Assembly (NCBI GenBank): GCA_947650365.1
Contig: OX393550.1
Coordinates: 55,197,569 to 55,261,568, forward strand
DNA from: Chamaelirium japonicum
Lineage: Eukaryota; Streptophyta; Magnoliopsida; Liliales; Melanthiaceae
DNA length: 64,000 bases
Direction: 5' to 3'
Shown here: piece by piece, positions 1 to 10,945 of the stretch
How the letters are laid out: the number at the start of each line of letters is the position of its first letter
How positions within the stretch are numbered: the first letter of the stretch is position 1
Translations under genes and position numbers: made by a program
Notes under the pieces: model-generated
Database searches by the model: none
Told to the model about the DNA's origin: nothing
Seen by the model: only the letters and a program-made list of their open reading frames with translations

Positions 1-296
1 CAGTCAGCTGATGCCACGCATAGTCAATGGCTGAGCACAGTTCATATGTTAGAGTATATGCATCGGTGGGCTGAGTATGATTGACCACCAATGGAGTTAA
101 AGCCCACTTTAAAAATTATAAATGGCCTCACTAGAGAGAAGGAAATAAAAGGAAAAACTAAGTTATTTTGATGGTGTTGGAGCTCTACCACCAATACTGC
201 TACGTTGAGAGCTTCCTCCAACACCGGCGAAACATACCTTCTACTTTTGCGAAAGCTTCCTCAAACACTCTCGAATGTATTTTATTCTCTTTATAA

Positions 297-355
<59 letters not shown>

Positions 356-643
356 TCTCTCTCACGTGTGCCTCCCCGCATCTTGTCACGGACTTTGGGT
401 TTTGGGGCCAGGAGGGGTTCAACTCCTATCTATTCAGGGCTCCGTCAGTTTTTCCGTCACAGTCGTCCTTATGTCCCGCACAATCGGGATGTGTCTCCAT
501 GTTAGCATTTTGGAGGTTTGCTGTGTCAGAGTCTTTAGGACACTTCACACATGCATCCTATGTCCATGTAAGACACAATTAATATGCTTTTATTGCTCCT
601 AAATACTAAATTGAGATATGTGAATATCACTCCATTTATATCT
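1..643. other. non-coding stretch with a CT microsatellite
   Basis: No gene is recognised here. The only clear structure is a (CT)n run at about 299-363 followed by unique sequence. Short open frames across the run encode only Leu-Ser or Ser-Arg repeats and are artefacts of the microsatellite. If the CPSF160-like gene continues leftward, this stretch would be intronic. Confidence 0.6.
299..363. repeat. (CT)n microsatellite
   Basis: About 32 CT dinucleotides, interrupted once by a CC near 351. It is read directly from the sequence. Confidence 0.95.
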
Positions 644-651
644 GGTAGTAC

Positions 652-1050
652 CATAGTTACCAAGTCGGAAAACGAAAAAAAAAAAAAAGGCAAGGTAAAA
701 AATCGGGAAGATACGATGAAAACGGAAAAAATGGGAAAAAAAAACGGGAAAACATCAAAAAAAAAATCTTAAAAATTATACCAAATATGTATATATGTCA
801 TTTTCCAACATTAAGTGATCAAAAGTTCAAAACATATAGCATACACGTTTATTAAGCACGAACAAAATAAAACCCGAACCCAATTTAAACCCGAGTCAAA
901 CCCGACACATTTTATATGTGTTTTCCCGTTTTAAATGCGTACATACGTTTTTTTCAAAAAAACGAATTTTTTACCTGTTTGCTACGACTTCGGATTGATA
1001 CGTGTTTTATACGCATTTTTTTCAAAAAAATGCCCGATTTGATAACTATG
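652..1050. mobile_element. hAT-type non-autonomous element
   Basis: The left end reads CATAGTTACCAAGTCGG and the right end is its imperfect inverse (CCCGATTTGATAACTATG). Both ends are flanked by near-identical 8-bp sequences, GGTAGTAC at 644-651 and GGTAGTAT at 1051-1058. An 8-bp target duplication with short imperfect inverted ends is the hallmark of hAT elements. The 399-bp interior is A-rich, contains repeated CCCGA words and has no coding capacity, so it would depend on a transposase supplied elsewhere. Confidence 0.75.
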
Positions 1051-1189
1051 GGTAGTATAATGGAGAGTAGTGAAGCCGACTAACCTTCGTGGCATACGTC
1101 GCTCAGCCTTATCCTCTATATTGGAACAAGTAAGAGTGTCTTTAGGAAATCAAGGTTTCCCATAGAAACGTGCTCTGCATGAGGGTGGG

Positions 1190-1306
1190 TGTTGAGCAGC
1201 TAGTCCCACATCAGTAATGGAAGCGGAGATCATTGTCTTCATATACCCATTGTGCTCTCCTCACTTCATAAGGTCGGCCTTTCGGAGCACTTTAGGTGTT
1301 GTCGCA
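1190..1306 (+). mobile_element. TRIM-like short LTR fragment, copy A
   Basis: This 117-bp segment begins TGTTGAGC and ends near TTGTCGCA. It is clearly related to the segment at 24018-24141: both share ordered blocks such as CAGTAATGG, AGCGGAG, TCATTGTCTT, ATATACCC or GTATACCC, and ATAAGGTCGGC. A degenerate primer-binding-like sequence follows here, whereas copy B has a good one. It is most simply a short LTR from a terminal-repeat-in-miniature type element. No second LTR was found nearby. Confidence 0.5.
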
Positions 1307-2544
1307 ATTTGATAGTACCTTTACAATTGAATTGTGAAGACCTTGAGTTCTAGTGTGGACATATGATGCAAATCAAGGAGCAAAAGCCGAAGTGTTTGTC
1401 TCCAGAAGTAGTGTAATCGAGCAATGCACCCTATCCACTAGCGGATTATTGAGAAAGATATCATCTGATGTAAGCCATGAAGAATACGACTTTGAAATCA
1501 GTTCCTTGTGTCTACAATCGAAAGAGTTTCTGGTGAAGGAAAATTGCATCAAAGGAAGGTCAAATTTTTTATCACTAAGTTATGCAGTTTTGTGAAAAAT
1601 TAGGATTTCAATCATCCAATCCGATTGTGGGACTCTACTGGTTTTCTTACCAATTGGAAGGCAACCAAGGTCAGAGACTCCTAATTGTAAGTTTATCAAA
1701 AAGCAAGTGAGTGTCTCATTTATGGTAGATTGCCATTCTGAACGAGTAAGGTCAGCTTGCAGATGCTTAGATACTGACTATCTGAAATAGCTGTATGTTG
1801 GTCTCATTACCTACCTTAATTAAATTCCAATGGGTCTTGTTGCCTTGCTTAATTAATATCCATGAAACCAAGGGTCCATGAGAGCAAGCAAAACCTTACG
1901 GAATTGGGCATGATGCCAAAAGTCATTATATATACATGGGAGGTGTATACCACACGAGCGAGTGTGTGAGAGAGAGAGTGCTACAGTAAGTCGCTACCAA
2001 TTGATTAGTACTAAATCTCATCGTTTATCTGAATGTATACTTGTGTTTCTTCTACACAAGCCCGAAAAACGCCCAATGCATAATTTTTTGTTGATATTGA
2101 ACCCCTTCCAATGCTGAGTCGCTGATATGATTAAGGAGCATCCGTATAGAACCCTGGTCTAAATGTTTCACTGGTATTTAACTGTGTTTTTGCCCTTCAC
2201 TGAATGCAGTTGGCATTTCTCACTTATGTCCTCTTCCCTTAGTGCAGTGCCTACTTTACAAATCACTCTCTCTACTAATCTATGTGTATATCCAATATCC
2301 TTCATTGTTGCCTGGTAAATAATTGCTACAGGTGTTGACATAATGTTGTACTTGAAAAAATTACTATTGTGTTTAAACATCTCATTTAACCATGAAAATC
2401 GAATGATGAATCTCCAATATTTTTTTGAGTTCCACAGGATATAAATAATGCAATGAATACAAACAGTGGCCTAGTTATATGGTATAATTTGGTCGTTGCC
2501 GATCAGATACATGCACTTCTAATTAAACATTGCTATCAATGCAG
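1307..2544. other. non-coding stretch, possible long CPSF160 intron
   Basis: No exon of the CPSF160-like gene could be identified here; the residues expected just before the 2545 exon (family pattern KNIQ) were not found. An 80-codon open frame at 1353-1595 (+) has no recognisable domain. The right edge has intron-like features: a CTAAT-type branch-point candidate and an AG acceptor at 2543-2544. It is either a large intron partly filled by transposon fragments or the boundary of a truncated gene copy. Confidence 0.45.
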
Positions 2545-4148
2545 ATCTTCTACTATGCACCCAAAACGATGGAGAGCTGGAAAGGGCAGAAGCTTCTATC
2601 TAGGGCAGAATTCCATGCCGGGGCCAACGTGACGAAGTTCATGCGGCTGCAGATGCTCTCTACGTCTGATCGAACTAGCACTGCACCGGGATCTGACAAG
2701 ACCAACCGGTTCGCCCTCTTATTTGGCACACTGGACGGGAGCATCGGCTGCATTGCACCACTTGATGAGCTCACCTTCCGCAGGCTTCAGATCCTGCAGA
2801 GGAAATTGGTAGATGCTGTTCCACATGCGTGCGGCCTGAACCCAAGAGCATTCCGTCAGTTCCGTTCCAATGGAAAGGCACATCGTCCTGGCCCTGATAA
2901 TATTGTAGACTGCGAGCTTCTCTCCCAGTAAGTGAACCTTATCATGTATAATGGATGTTTACAAAGTATGGAGTTCTTTGCTGCATAATAACATTTACCA
3001 TATGAGCCATAGTGATTAAACCTCCTATCCTGGTAGATGCTTTCAGAAGTTGAGGAACACTAACTACACTTTGTGCTTCCCCGCCCCCCTGTAGGTTCAC
3101 TCGAAAAAACTTGTTCCATTTCAAGTTAATGAATGACAGTTTGCCCCCCTCGATTCCAGCTATAAGTGCTAGTTTTTTGTTAAATGCAGTAACAGATAGC
3201 TCATAGAGGGGGGTTAAGTGTTATTTTGTGAAACCATGGGTGCTAGTTTGGTAGTTCCATTCATTCATTCTGTAAACTGTAACATTCATGTCTCCAATGC
3301 TATTCGAAATATATTAAAGATGGACCTTGGTGAACTTGATTGTCTGATAAGCAATATAGTAGCCATTCACCTTTGTTGTCACTTAGCACTCAAATTTGGT
3401 AAGTCAACTGCACTGTTCTACCTTATGCTTGGTTAAAGTCAACTTTATTCTCTTCAGTATTGTAGTTGGTTATGTCAAGAAGATCCAATTGACAGTTTTA
3501 CACATTTGCCCATCTATCGAAACATAGGACGGACTAAATCTGAAGCTAGACTTGTTTAAGTATGATTCATTCATCTAGGTGGATCGGCCACCTCTTATTA
3601 TTCTCTCTAACAATACTCCTTTTACTGTTGGACTACCAAGGAAAAAATATTTAACCCGAATGCTTTTACCGATTTCTTTTAACCAGAATGACGTGTCCCG
3701 ATCACAGCTGTCCGTTGCACCTAGTCCCGACCAGTGAATTGTGCTCAGCCCCTACCAGCAGGCAAAGGGACACTGTTTGGATGCCATGTCATTCGGGTTA
3801 AAAATTCTTGTTGAATAGCATTGCAGCCATTGCTCATCAAGTAATGATACATGGAAAATTTATATTACAATTTGGGCATGCTAGAAACCCTGATCAAAGA
3901 TAGATTCTGGCATTCTTGTGATAAGTTCTATGGATCAACTTTAATCACCTTTAATTATGTGTTTTCTTGATTGTCCTCGATTCTTCCGACCTTGTTATAG
4001 ATCTAATCTTCCACTTTTCATGCTTTCTTGCAGCTATGAAATGTTGGCGTTGGAGGAACAGCTCGAGATTGCTCAGCAAATGGCAACAACACGTTCGCAG
4101 ATCCTTTCCAGCTTAAGTGATCTATCCCTCGGAACAAGCTTCCTGTGA
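2545..4148 (+). CDS. CPSF160-like cleavage/polyadenylation factor, last two exons
   Basis: This encodes the C-terminal 165 residues of the large subunit of the cleavage and polyadenylation specificity factor, a nuclear beta-propeller scaffold of the complex that recognises the AAUAAA signal in pre-mRNA. Exon 2545-2927 starts IFYYAPKTMESWKG after an AG acceptor and ends in a split codon before GTAAGTG. Exon 4034-4148 follows a TTGCAG acceptor and restores the frame (CELLS-HYEMLALEEQLE), ending LGTSFL-stop. Recognisable family stretches include NRFALLFGTLDGSIGC, LDELTFRRLQ and NPRAFRQFRS. Both exons are open with no frameshift, and the 1.1-kb intron obeys GT-AG. The full protein is normally about 1450 residues, so roughly 1280 residues are missing to the left. 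Whether the gene is complete beyond the window or is a 5'-truncated copy cannot be decided here. Confidence 0.88.
3614..3825. repeat. possible degenerate MITE in the CPSF160 intron
   Basis: AACCCGAATG near 3653 is matched by the inverted CATTCGGGTT near 3788. The outer edges (CAATACTCC.. and ..GAATAGCATTG) are loosely inverse to each other. The right edge GAATAGCATTG resembles the end of the Mutator-like MITE at 46527-46707. No target duplication was recognised, so the assignment is tentative. Confidence 0.3.
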
Positions 4149-4671
4149 CCGTGAAGCAAAACTCTTCGGCTTATCGAGAGAGCAGTCTGCCGCTAGTAAT
4201 TCAAAGGAAAATTGTGTGCTTTTATTGGGGACATTGTGCTCAACCCTGCACCCATCTTGGCATCAGGGATTCAAAGGATTCTGATCGTTCACCGACGAAC
4301 CAGGTAGTGGAAATTGTTGAACAATTGTTGTATAATTTTACCCGTGTTCAGCCGTGGATAAACTTGGATGTGTTGCAGCAAGATGCATCTATTAGTACAT
4401 GTGATGGGTATCCATGGAGTATAGAACCTTGTAACATACTAGTAAATGGTCGTGCCTTCGGCAGCATCGGCTACCTTCAGGGTGTGATTCACTTGTAAGA
4501 CAGTACTAATTATTCTTCACAACATAAATTTTAATTAACATCATCAAATAAGCGTGGAATAGATTTTTATCATTTTTATAGTAGGATTTTAATATCTTTA
4601 TCGTAGGTTTTTAAGAGAATTTATGAGAGCCGTATTCACACATGGGAGAGGGCTCTATTTGAACACTCTCT
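4149..4671. other. CPSF160 3' UTR and downstream flank
   Basis: This stretch follows the CPSF160 stop codon and presumably contains its 3' UTR. A 117-codon open frame overlapping the stop (4145-4498) matches no known family and is probably chance. AT-rich sequence near 4530-4560 contains AATAAG-type words that could serve in polyadenylation, but no single site can be called. Confidence 0.45.
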
Positions 4672-4679
4672 TTAGGTAT

Positions 4680-4944
4680 CAGTGTTTTCAAAACCGAACC
4701 GGAAGGCGAACCGAAAATGCATCCGGTTCAGTCCAAATCGGTTCAAACCGGTGGTTCAACCGTTTGAACCGTATAAAAATATGTTTTTTTATATAGATAT
4801 CTACTAAATTCTTCAATGGGAAGGTTTGATTCCTAGGTTAACATACAAACCGGTTTATTCAAAGAACCAACCAAAACATGTTCCGGTTCCGGTCCAAACC
4901 GGTTGAACCGCCCGGCCCGGTCCGGTCCGGTTTTGAAAACACTG
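4680..4944. mobile_element. hAT MITE 3' of the CPSF160 gene
   Basis: The ends are CAGTGTTTTCAAAACCG and its inverse CGGTTTTGAAAACACTG. Perfect 8-bp duplications TTAGGTAT flank it at 4672-4679 and 4945-4952. The 265-bp interior is rich in CCGGTT and AACCGG words and non-coding. The exact duplication and intact ends make this a confident hAT non-autonomous insertion, about 530 bp past the gene's stop codon. Confidence 0.92.
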
Positions 4945-4952
4945 TTAGGTAT

Positions 4953-7156
4953 TGATCGACAGCTAGATCTATTATGTGTTTTTTGTCCTAGTCAGTTTGT
5001 GAATTTACCATAGCATGTTATATAAATTATTTGTTTAGGAGTTGATAAAATAATTTATTTTAATTTTCTGTTAGCATAATTAGTAACCACATGTGTAAGT
5101 TGGTCGATGTAGAACGAGACTTTGGAAGACCTCTTAATACTTCTGTTTGGTCGAAAATTAAATATTAAAATTACTAAAATATACTTCATATTTTTAGGGG
5201 GATTTAGTGAGCCATTCCTTACAAAGAGACCAATTAAGCTACAGGACTTTGAAAACCTGTTTACAAAAATACCCTCAATTGTGTTTTAAATTTTAATTAC
5301 AATGCCACCAAACCAGTGAAAAGTGAATCCGGCTAGATCTGCTCGTCTCTGTTGCTCGTCGTCATCGGACCCAACCTCCTCTCTCCTAACATATGGTGGT
5401 TGCTGTCGGGCTGGGGTGTGATGCATCAGCGGTGGCTGCCGTCGGGGTGGGGTGTGATGCACAACCCGGAGCCCCACCTCCTCCCTCCTCACCTGCGGTG
5501 GTGGCATCTAGAGAGAGATGGAAAGGGATATATATAGTAGTGGGTATTGGTTGGTTTGTGTCATCAAGCCCAATTCTCTCTAAATGTGATTAGCGGCATG
5601 CACACGAGATCGATGTCCGCGTGCGAAGAGGGACAAGTGGGGAGTTAAGAAAGAGATTGTGGGGGTTCTCTAATAATTTCATTCCTTTTCAAATTATATC
5701 CAATAGGATTAAAATTTTCCTATTATCTATAGTAATTTTTTAAATTCAAGGTAGGGGTAGACGCAGGTATTATTTGATTAATTTGTCATTGCCAATTCTC
5801 TTGATATTAAAGATATAGCCATTAGATGTATATTTGTATAAAATTAATATTCGGTGTGATATAATATATAATATGCATCACATTTGTGAAATTCTATAAA
5901 ACTTTTGCCAAGTTTTCAAAAAAAAAAAAAAATTGTTGATTTGCAGTTTTGCCTACTTTCTTAAATATTTCTAAATGCCAAAATGGTCACTTTGCTGCCT
6001 ATAAAACATGCATTATTAGTATATTATTTACTTAAATAGATAGTTTACGTGTTTTCTTGTTAAGAGAGTAACTCATTCTATGATAGAAGCCCGTGGTGCA
6101 TGCGGGTCAAGCCCAACGACACTACAAGGAGCACTGAGTAGCTACTAGTGCGTGCAAATCGAGCACATCATAGTCTGCCACATCGCCACCACACGGGCAC
6201 CACATTGTTAGTCAACCATCGCATGAGTGCGACGACGGTCATGGCCACTTGCCCAAAGGAGCAACCACTAGGGAGCCAACCTCAAATGTCTACATCTCTT
6301 TTCCAGAGATTATACTATACACAACCTTTCTCGATTTGACCCTAGCTAGCAATGCAAGCATACATGGCCTCTCTTTGTATGCGTATATCGATCGGGACCA
6401 TCTCTTTGGTGTTGTCGACCTAAAGTGGAACAACTCCCCCAATCTCTCTATCTTTGCTAGAAAAAAAAGATGGTAAGGCATAAGACCCGCGCCTTCATCA
6501 TCATCATCCAACTTAGGCTGCACCACCCAAGACCTCCGCGTCGAAGGAGGAGGACCACCAGCGTGGGACGCCATCGAGTGGAAGCGAGCGAGTGACACGC
6601 ACAAACTGGGCGGTCGGTCCACCGGCCAACACTGGTGGAGCACGAGGCCCACTTCGGCCTCAGCTCATTGCTCCAACTGGATTTCCACAGCACGTACCCG
6701 ACGTACGCTCGCAAAGAGTCAAACGTCCCCAGCAAGGCCCAAGCGGCGAAGGCAGCCGCGGCTGTGCTCGGGTCAGCAGCATCTGGGGCTAGTGCCAAGT
6801 GCCAGCCACGTCAGTGGCACTACGTTCTGCATCACATGACTGTACTTGAGTGAAATGGAATGAGCGCACCAAAGAGGAAACAGAGAGGTCTGTGCAAAAA
6901 ATTAAAAAACTCTTATCGTTTGAAGAAAACATACAGTTGGTAGGTCCCTGGCGAGAGGTCTGTTTGGTGAAAAGGACACACAACATTGTGGTTTTGCACG
7001 AGGTGCCTCCAAAAAGATGCATTTTACATAAGTCCCTGGTTGACTTTTTTTTTTCTTATTTAAATATAACACTATCCTTAATCCTAAAATCACATTAAAG
7101 AGTAATAATCATAAAGAAGAGTAACAATCTGAAATGTTATTCTTTTGCAGAGTGAT
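4953..7156. other. intergenic, no gene recognised
   Basis: Mostly AT-rich unique sequence. A moderately GC-rich patch at about 6480-6800 carries overlapping open frames on both strands (up to 120 codons) with no recognised domain or motif. It could be a decayed gene fragment, but this cannot be shown from sequence alone. Confidence 0.5.
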
Positions 7157-7820
7157 GCTCTTTGTAGTGGTGTATAGGATTTGAACCAAACCGACCAAAC
7201 CAAATCAAACTAATCAAAAGACCACGAACCTTTCCTTTAATAGAGAAGCCGACAATCGAAGATGTATCAAGAATGGTGTTATATATCCTCCAACATGTTA
7301 AGAGGTAGGATCTACTCCTCCCCATCAAGGTTACACAATAGATCCTAAAGGTTAGGGGGATTGGTTTCTCATGTCCTATATGTTGAGTGCCCTCGACAGA
7401 AGGCAAGCAGTATGGAAGGGTTGGAACACCTACGCAAGCCGATCGAGCTAGGCCGTGATGGTCGGTGGTGCACAACAGATTCAAGGGTTCTAGCTAGATT
7501 TGGCTCGAAGTGAAGCCGATTTGCTAGTCGAGGACGGCAACACATACTCGACCCACTTACACTTCGTTCTGTATGTAGTCACCACACAGACTAGAATCAC
7601 AGGTTTATTACACACCATCGATCAGCTTTGATTTTTTGCTCATCCTCTTGGGCTGCATCAGCACAACCAGCCCCTCCATCATCACCATCAGCACAATCAT
7701 TAGCACCAGCATCTGCTCATCCTCTTGGTTTTGACACACTCATGGATCGGATTGGATTGGAATTTTTAAAAACCGACATGATTGGATCGGTTGACGGATT
7801 TGTTAATTTATAACCGAATG

Positions 7821-7823
<3 letters not shown>

Positions 7824-7875
<52 letters not shown>
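7824..7875. repeat. (TA)n tract
   Basis: About 25 TA dinucleotides immediately left of the nested inverted-repeat element. The tract continues on its right side at 8799-8831. Confidence 0.95.
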
Positions 7876-9096
<1,221 letters not shown>

Positions 9097-9400
9097 ATAG
9101 GTCTTCATATATACCAACAACCTTTTCAATATTGTAGGATTACTCACAATCAGTTAAAAATTTATTTAGCCCAAAGATTTGACAACAACTACTAATTTTT
9201 AAGTTGAAACTAGGTCCTAATTAAAAAAAAAATTCCCAATAAGTATATGGTCAAAAACTCAAACCGACTTTACTTGGATTGGATTCCAATCTCATTTCGG
9301 TTTGGATCAGATTGAAAATCCTCAAAACCGACCAAGCTTAAGGCATGATCGGTTTGGGTTTTGCCTAAATATGTTGGTTTCGAACTAATGCACACCCCTA

Positions 9401-10480
9401 ACTTTTTGCTACAGTGATTTTATTGTACCAAATATAGTGATTGGTACAATGATTTTATTGTAGCAATTTGCAGGTTGTTACTCTTCGCCATGAAATGTGA
9501 TTTCAAATAAAAAGGGCAGCGGGCTTCATCCTCTGTAAAAAGACAAAAAAAAACCCCAACCGACTAGCAAAGAGGCACAATACACTCTACTAGCTCAAAC
9601 CTAATGTGGCCACTTGGTGGACGTACACATAGGCAAGCACGCTCTGCTCCAACCCCATCCGGCCACCTAGAGACCACATGGGCGAGCACGCTCAACGCCA
9701 ATTCATGGTGGCCACCTGGTAACCACATGGGTGAATATTGGTCGACATATATTTTCCCAAACAATCCATAGGGAAGTGCACCCTGCGCTAATCTGATTCG
9801 ACCACCTGGCAAGCACCTAGGTAGGAACATGGGCGAGCACGTGGGTGAACGTGTGTCGGGCTCCTCTTACTCCTCGAGCCTATAATAGCTTCGCAATAGC
9901 CTCATGGAACAGGTTGGATCCCAATGAGTAAATCGATAATTTTTTCACCAATGTCGAATTGCACTCCCTCTTCACGTATCGTTTCCTGATACCTCTTACT
10001 AACTTGATCGTTGGAGGGTCTGTGCTCCATAAGGAGCCAGTCGTTCTTGAACCTTTATGTCCTTGTAGGTCTCAAGGGAGATGACGAATACTAGCTCGCT
10101 AGCCTCAGCTGTCCTCAGCCAACTTTACCTCGGGTCCCTTATTGCGTTGAGTACTCCTGCAACCTCTCCCGACGGGAACCTCACACCATCTCGTAGTGTT
10201 GGATGGAAGATCAACAGACAAATTTTCCCTCTGACAATATATACTTCCTCTCTCCCATGTTGGACGGGTTCCATGGACAACTTCCGGTATGGACACCATG
10301 AAGCGAAGTTTTCCCCAAGTAGGACCTAAGCAATTCATCTAGGAACCAAGTAACTAGCTGAGTACAATTGGGTACCACCCCAACGACCAGAGTCAGAGTT
10401 ATCACGCTACCTACTTACTAGGAGATTGCTAGGAGAGCGTCAATTCTCATTCACAAAAAGATCACTGTATACATGCTTCC
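9401..10480. other. repetitive stretch with a probable gypsy LTR remnant
   Basis: Segments at 9600-9850 repeat phrases such as GCCACCTGG and ACCACATGGGCGAGCACG. At 9990-10075 the order GTTGGAGGGTCTGTGCTCC, GGAGCCAGTCGTTCTTG resembles the 3' part of the solo LTR at 33950-35175 (GGAGGGCCTGCGCTCC, GGAGCCAGCCGTTCTTA). It is therefore probably a decayed LTR of a related family. Copies of a TTGTAGCA or TACAATGATTTTATTGTAGC-type module lie at 9415-9470. No coding gene is supported. Confidence 0.4.
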
Positions 10481-10499
10481 TCTTCTATAATAGAAGAGA

Positions 10500-10945
10500 C
10501 ACAATCCGGAGGCTAAAAACCAGAAAAAAAGAAAAACAACTCAGCATGAAGCTAGAAGTCACATGCGCCGCCCGATTGACATCCCAGTAGATATGGTGAA
10601 AAACACAATAAGAGAACAACTTAGCCAGCCTCCTACATTCCACAATGGTATTGTGGATTTTCCAAGGGATACGAAGACCCCCATCCAACCGGAGGATGAT
10701 TGTCGTAAGGTTGTCATCTTCAACGATCACATTATTTGTTTGGATCTTTAGAACCGAATTCCTTCCGAAGTAGCTAAAGCCTCCGTCACTAGCAGGGTGC
10801 ATTGGGAAATATTTTGTCAGAGCCGCAGATAAACACTCCTTCCTTGTTACGTACAACTAAACCAACTGAGAATCTGCTCGCAACAATAGCCGCATCAATA
10901 TTAACTTTGACGATTCTTGTTCCCAAGATCGTTGATGTCTTGCTC
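10500..10945 (-). pseudogene. decayed RNase H (RVT_3-like) fragment
   Basis: Read on the minus strand, the right part gives KVNIDAAIVASRFSVG and LVVRNKEGVFICGS. This matches the start of plant retroelement-derived RNase H domains, including the first active-site Asp in the NIDAA context. After stop codons a shifted frame continues with VIVEDDNLTTI, IPWKIHNTIVECRRLAK and YCVFHHIYWDVNRAAHV, which fit the later blocks ending in the H..R..N.AAH motif. Stops and frame changes show it is dead. Such domains occur at the 3' end of some plant LINEs and in related host-wide families; no adjacent reverse transcriptase was found. Confidence 0.6.

Noticed and set aside
4145-4498. 117-codon frame overlapping the CPSF160 stop
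   Set aside because: No family match, lies in the expected 3' UTR, and the upstream protein ends at its conserved C-terminus.
6119-6132. CACTACAAGGAGC as a possible partner end for the CACTA element
   Set aside because: No ACCGACGG subterminal repeats follow it, and it is 14 kb away with intact unrelated elements in between.
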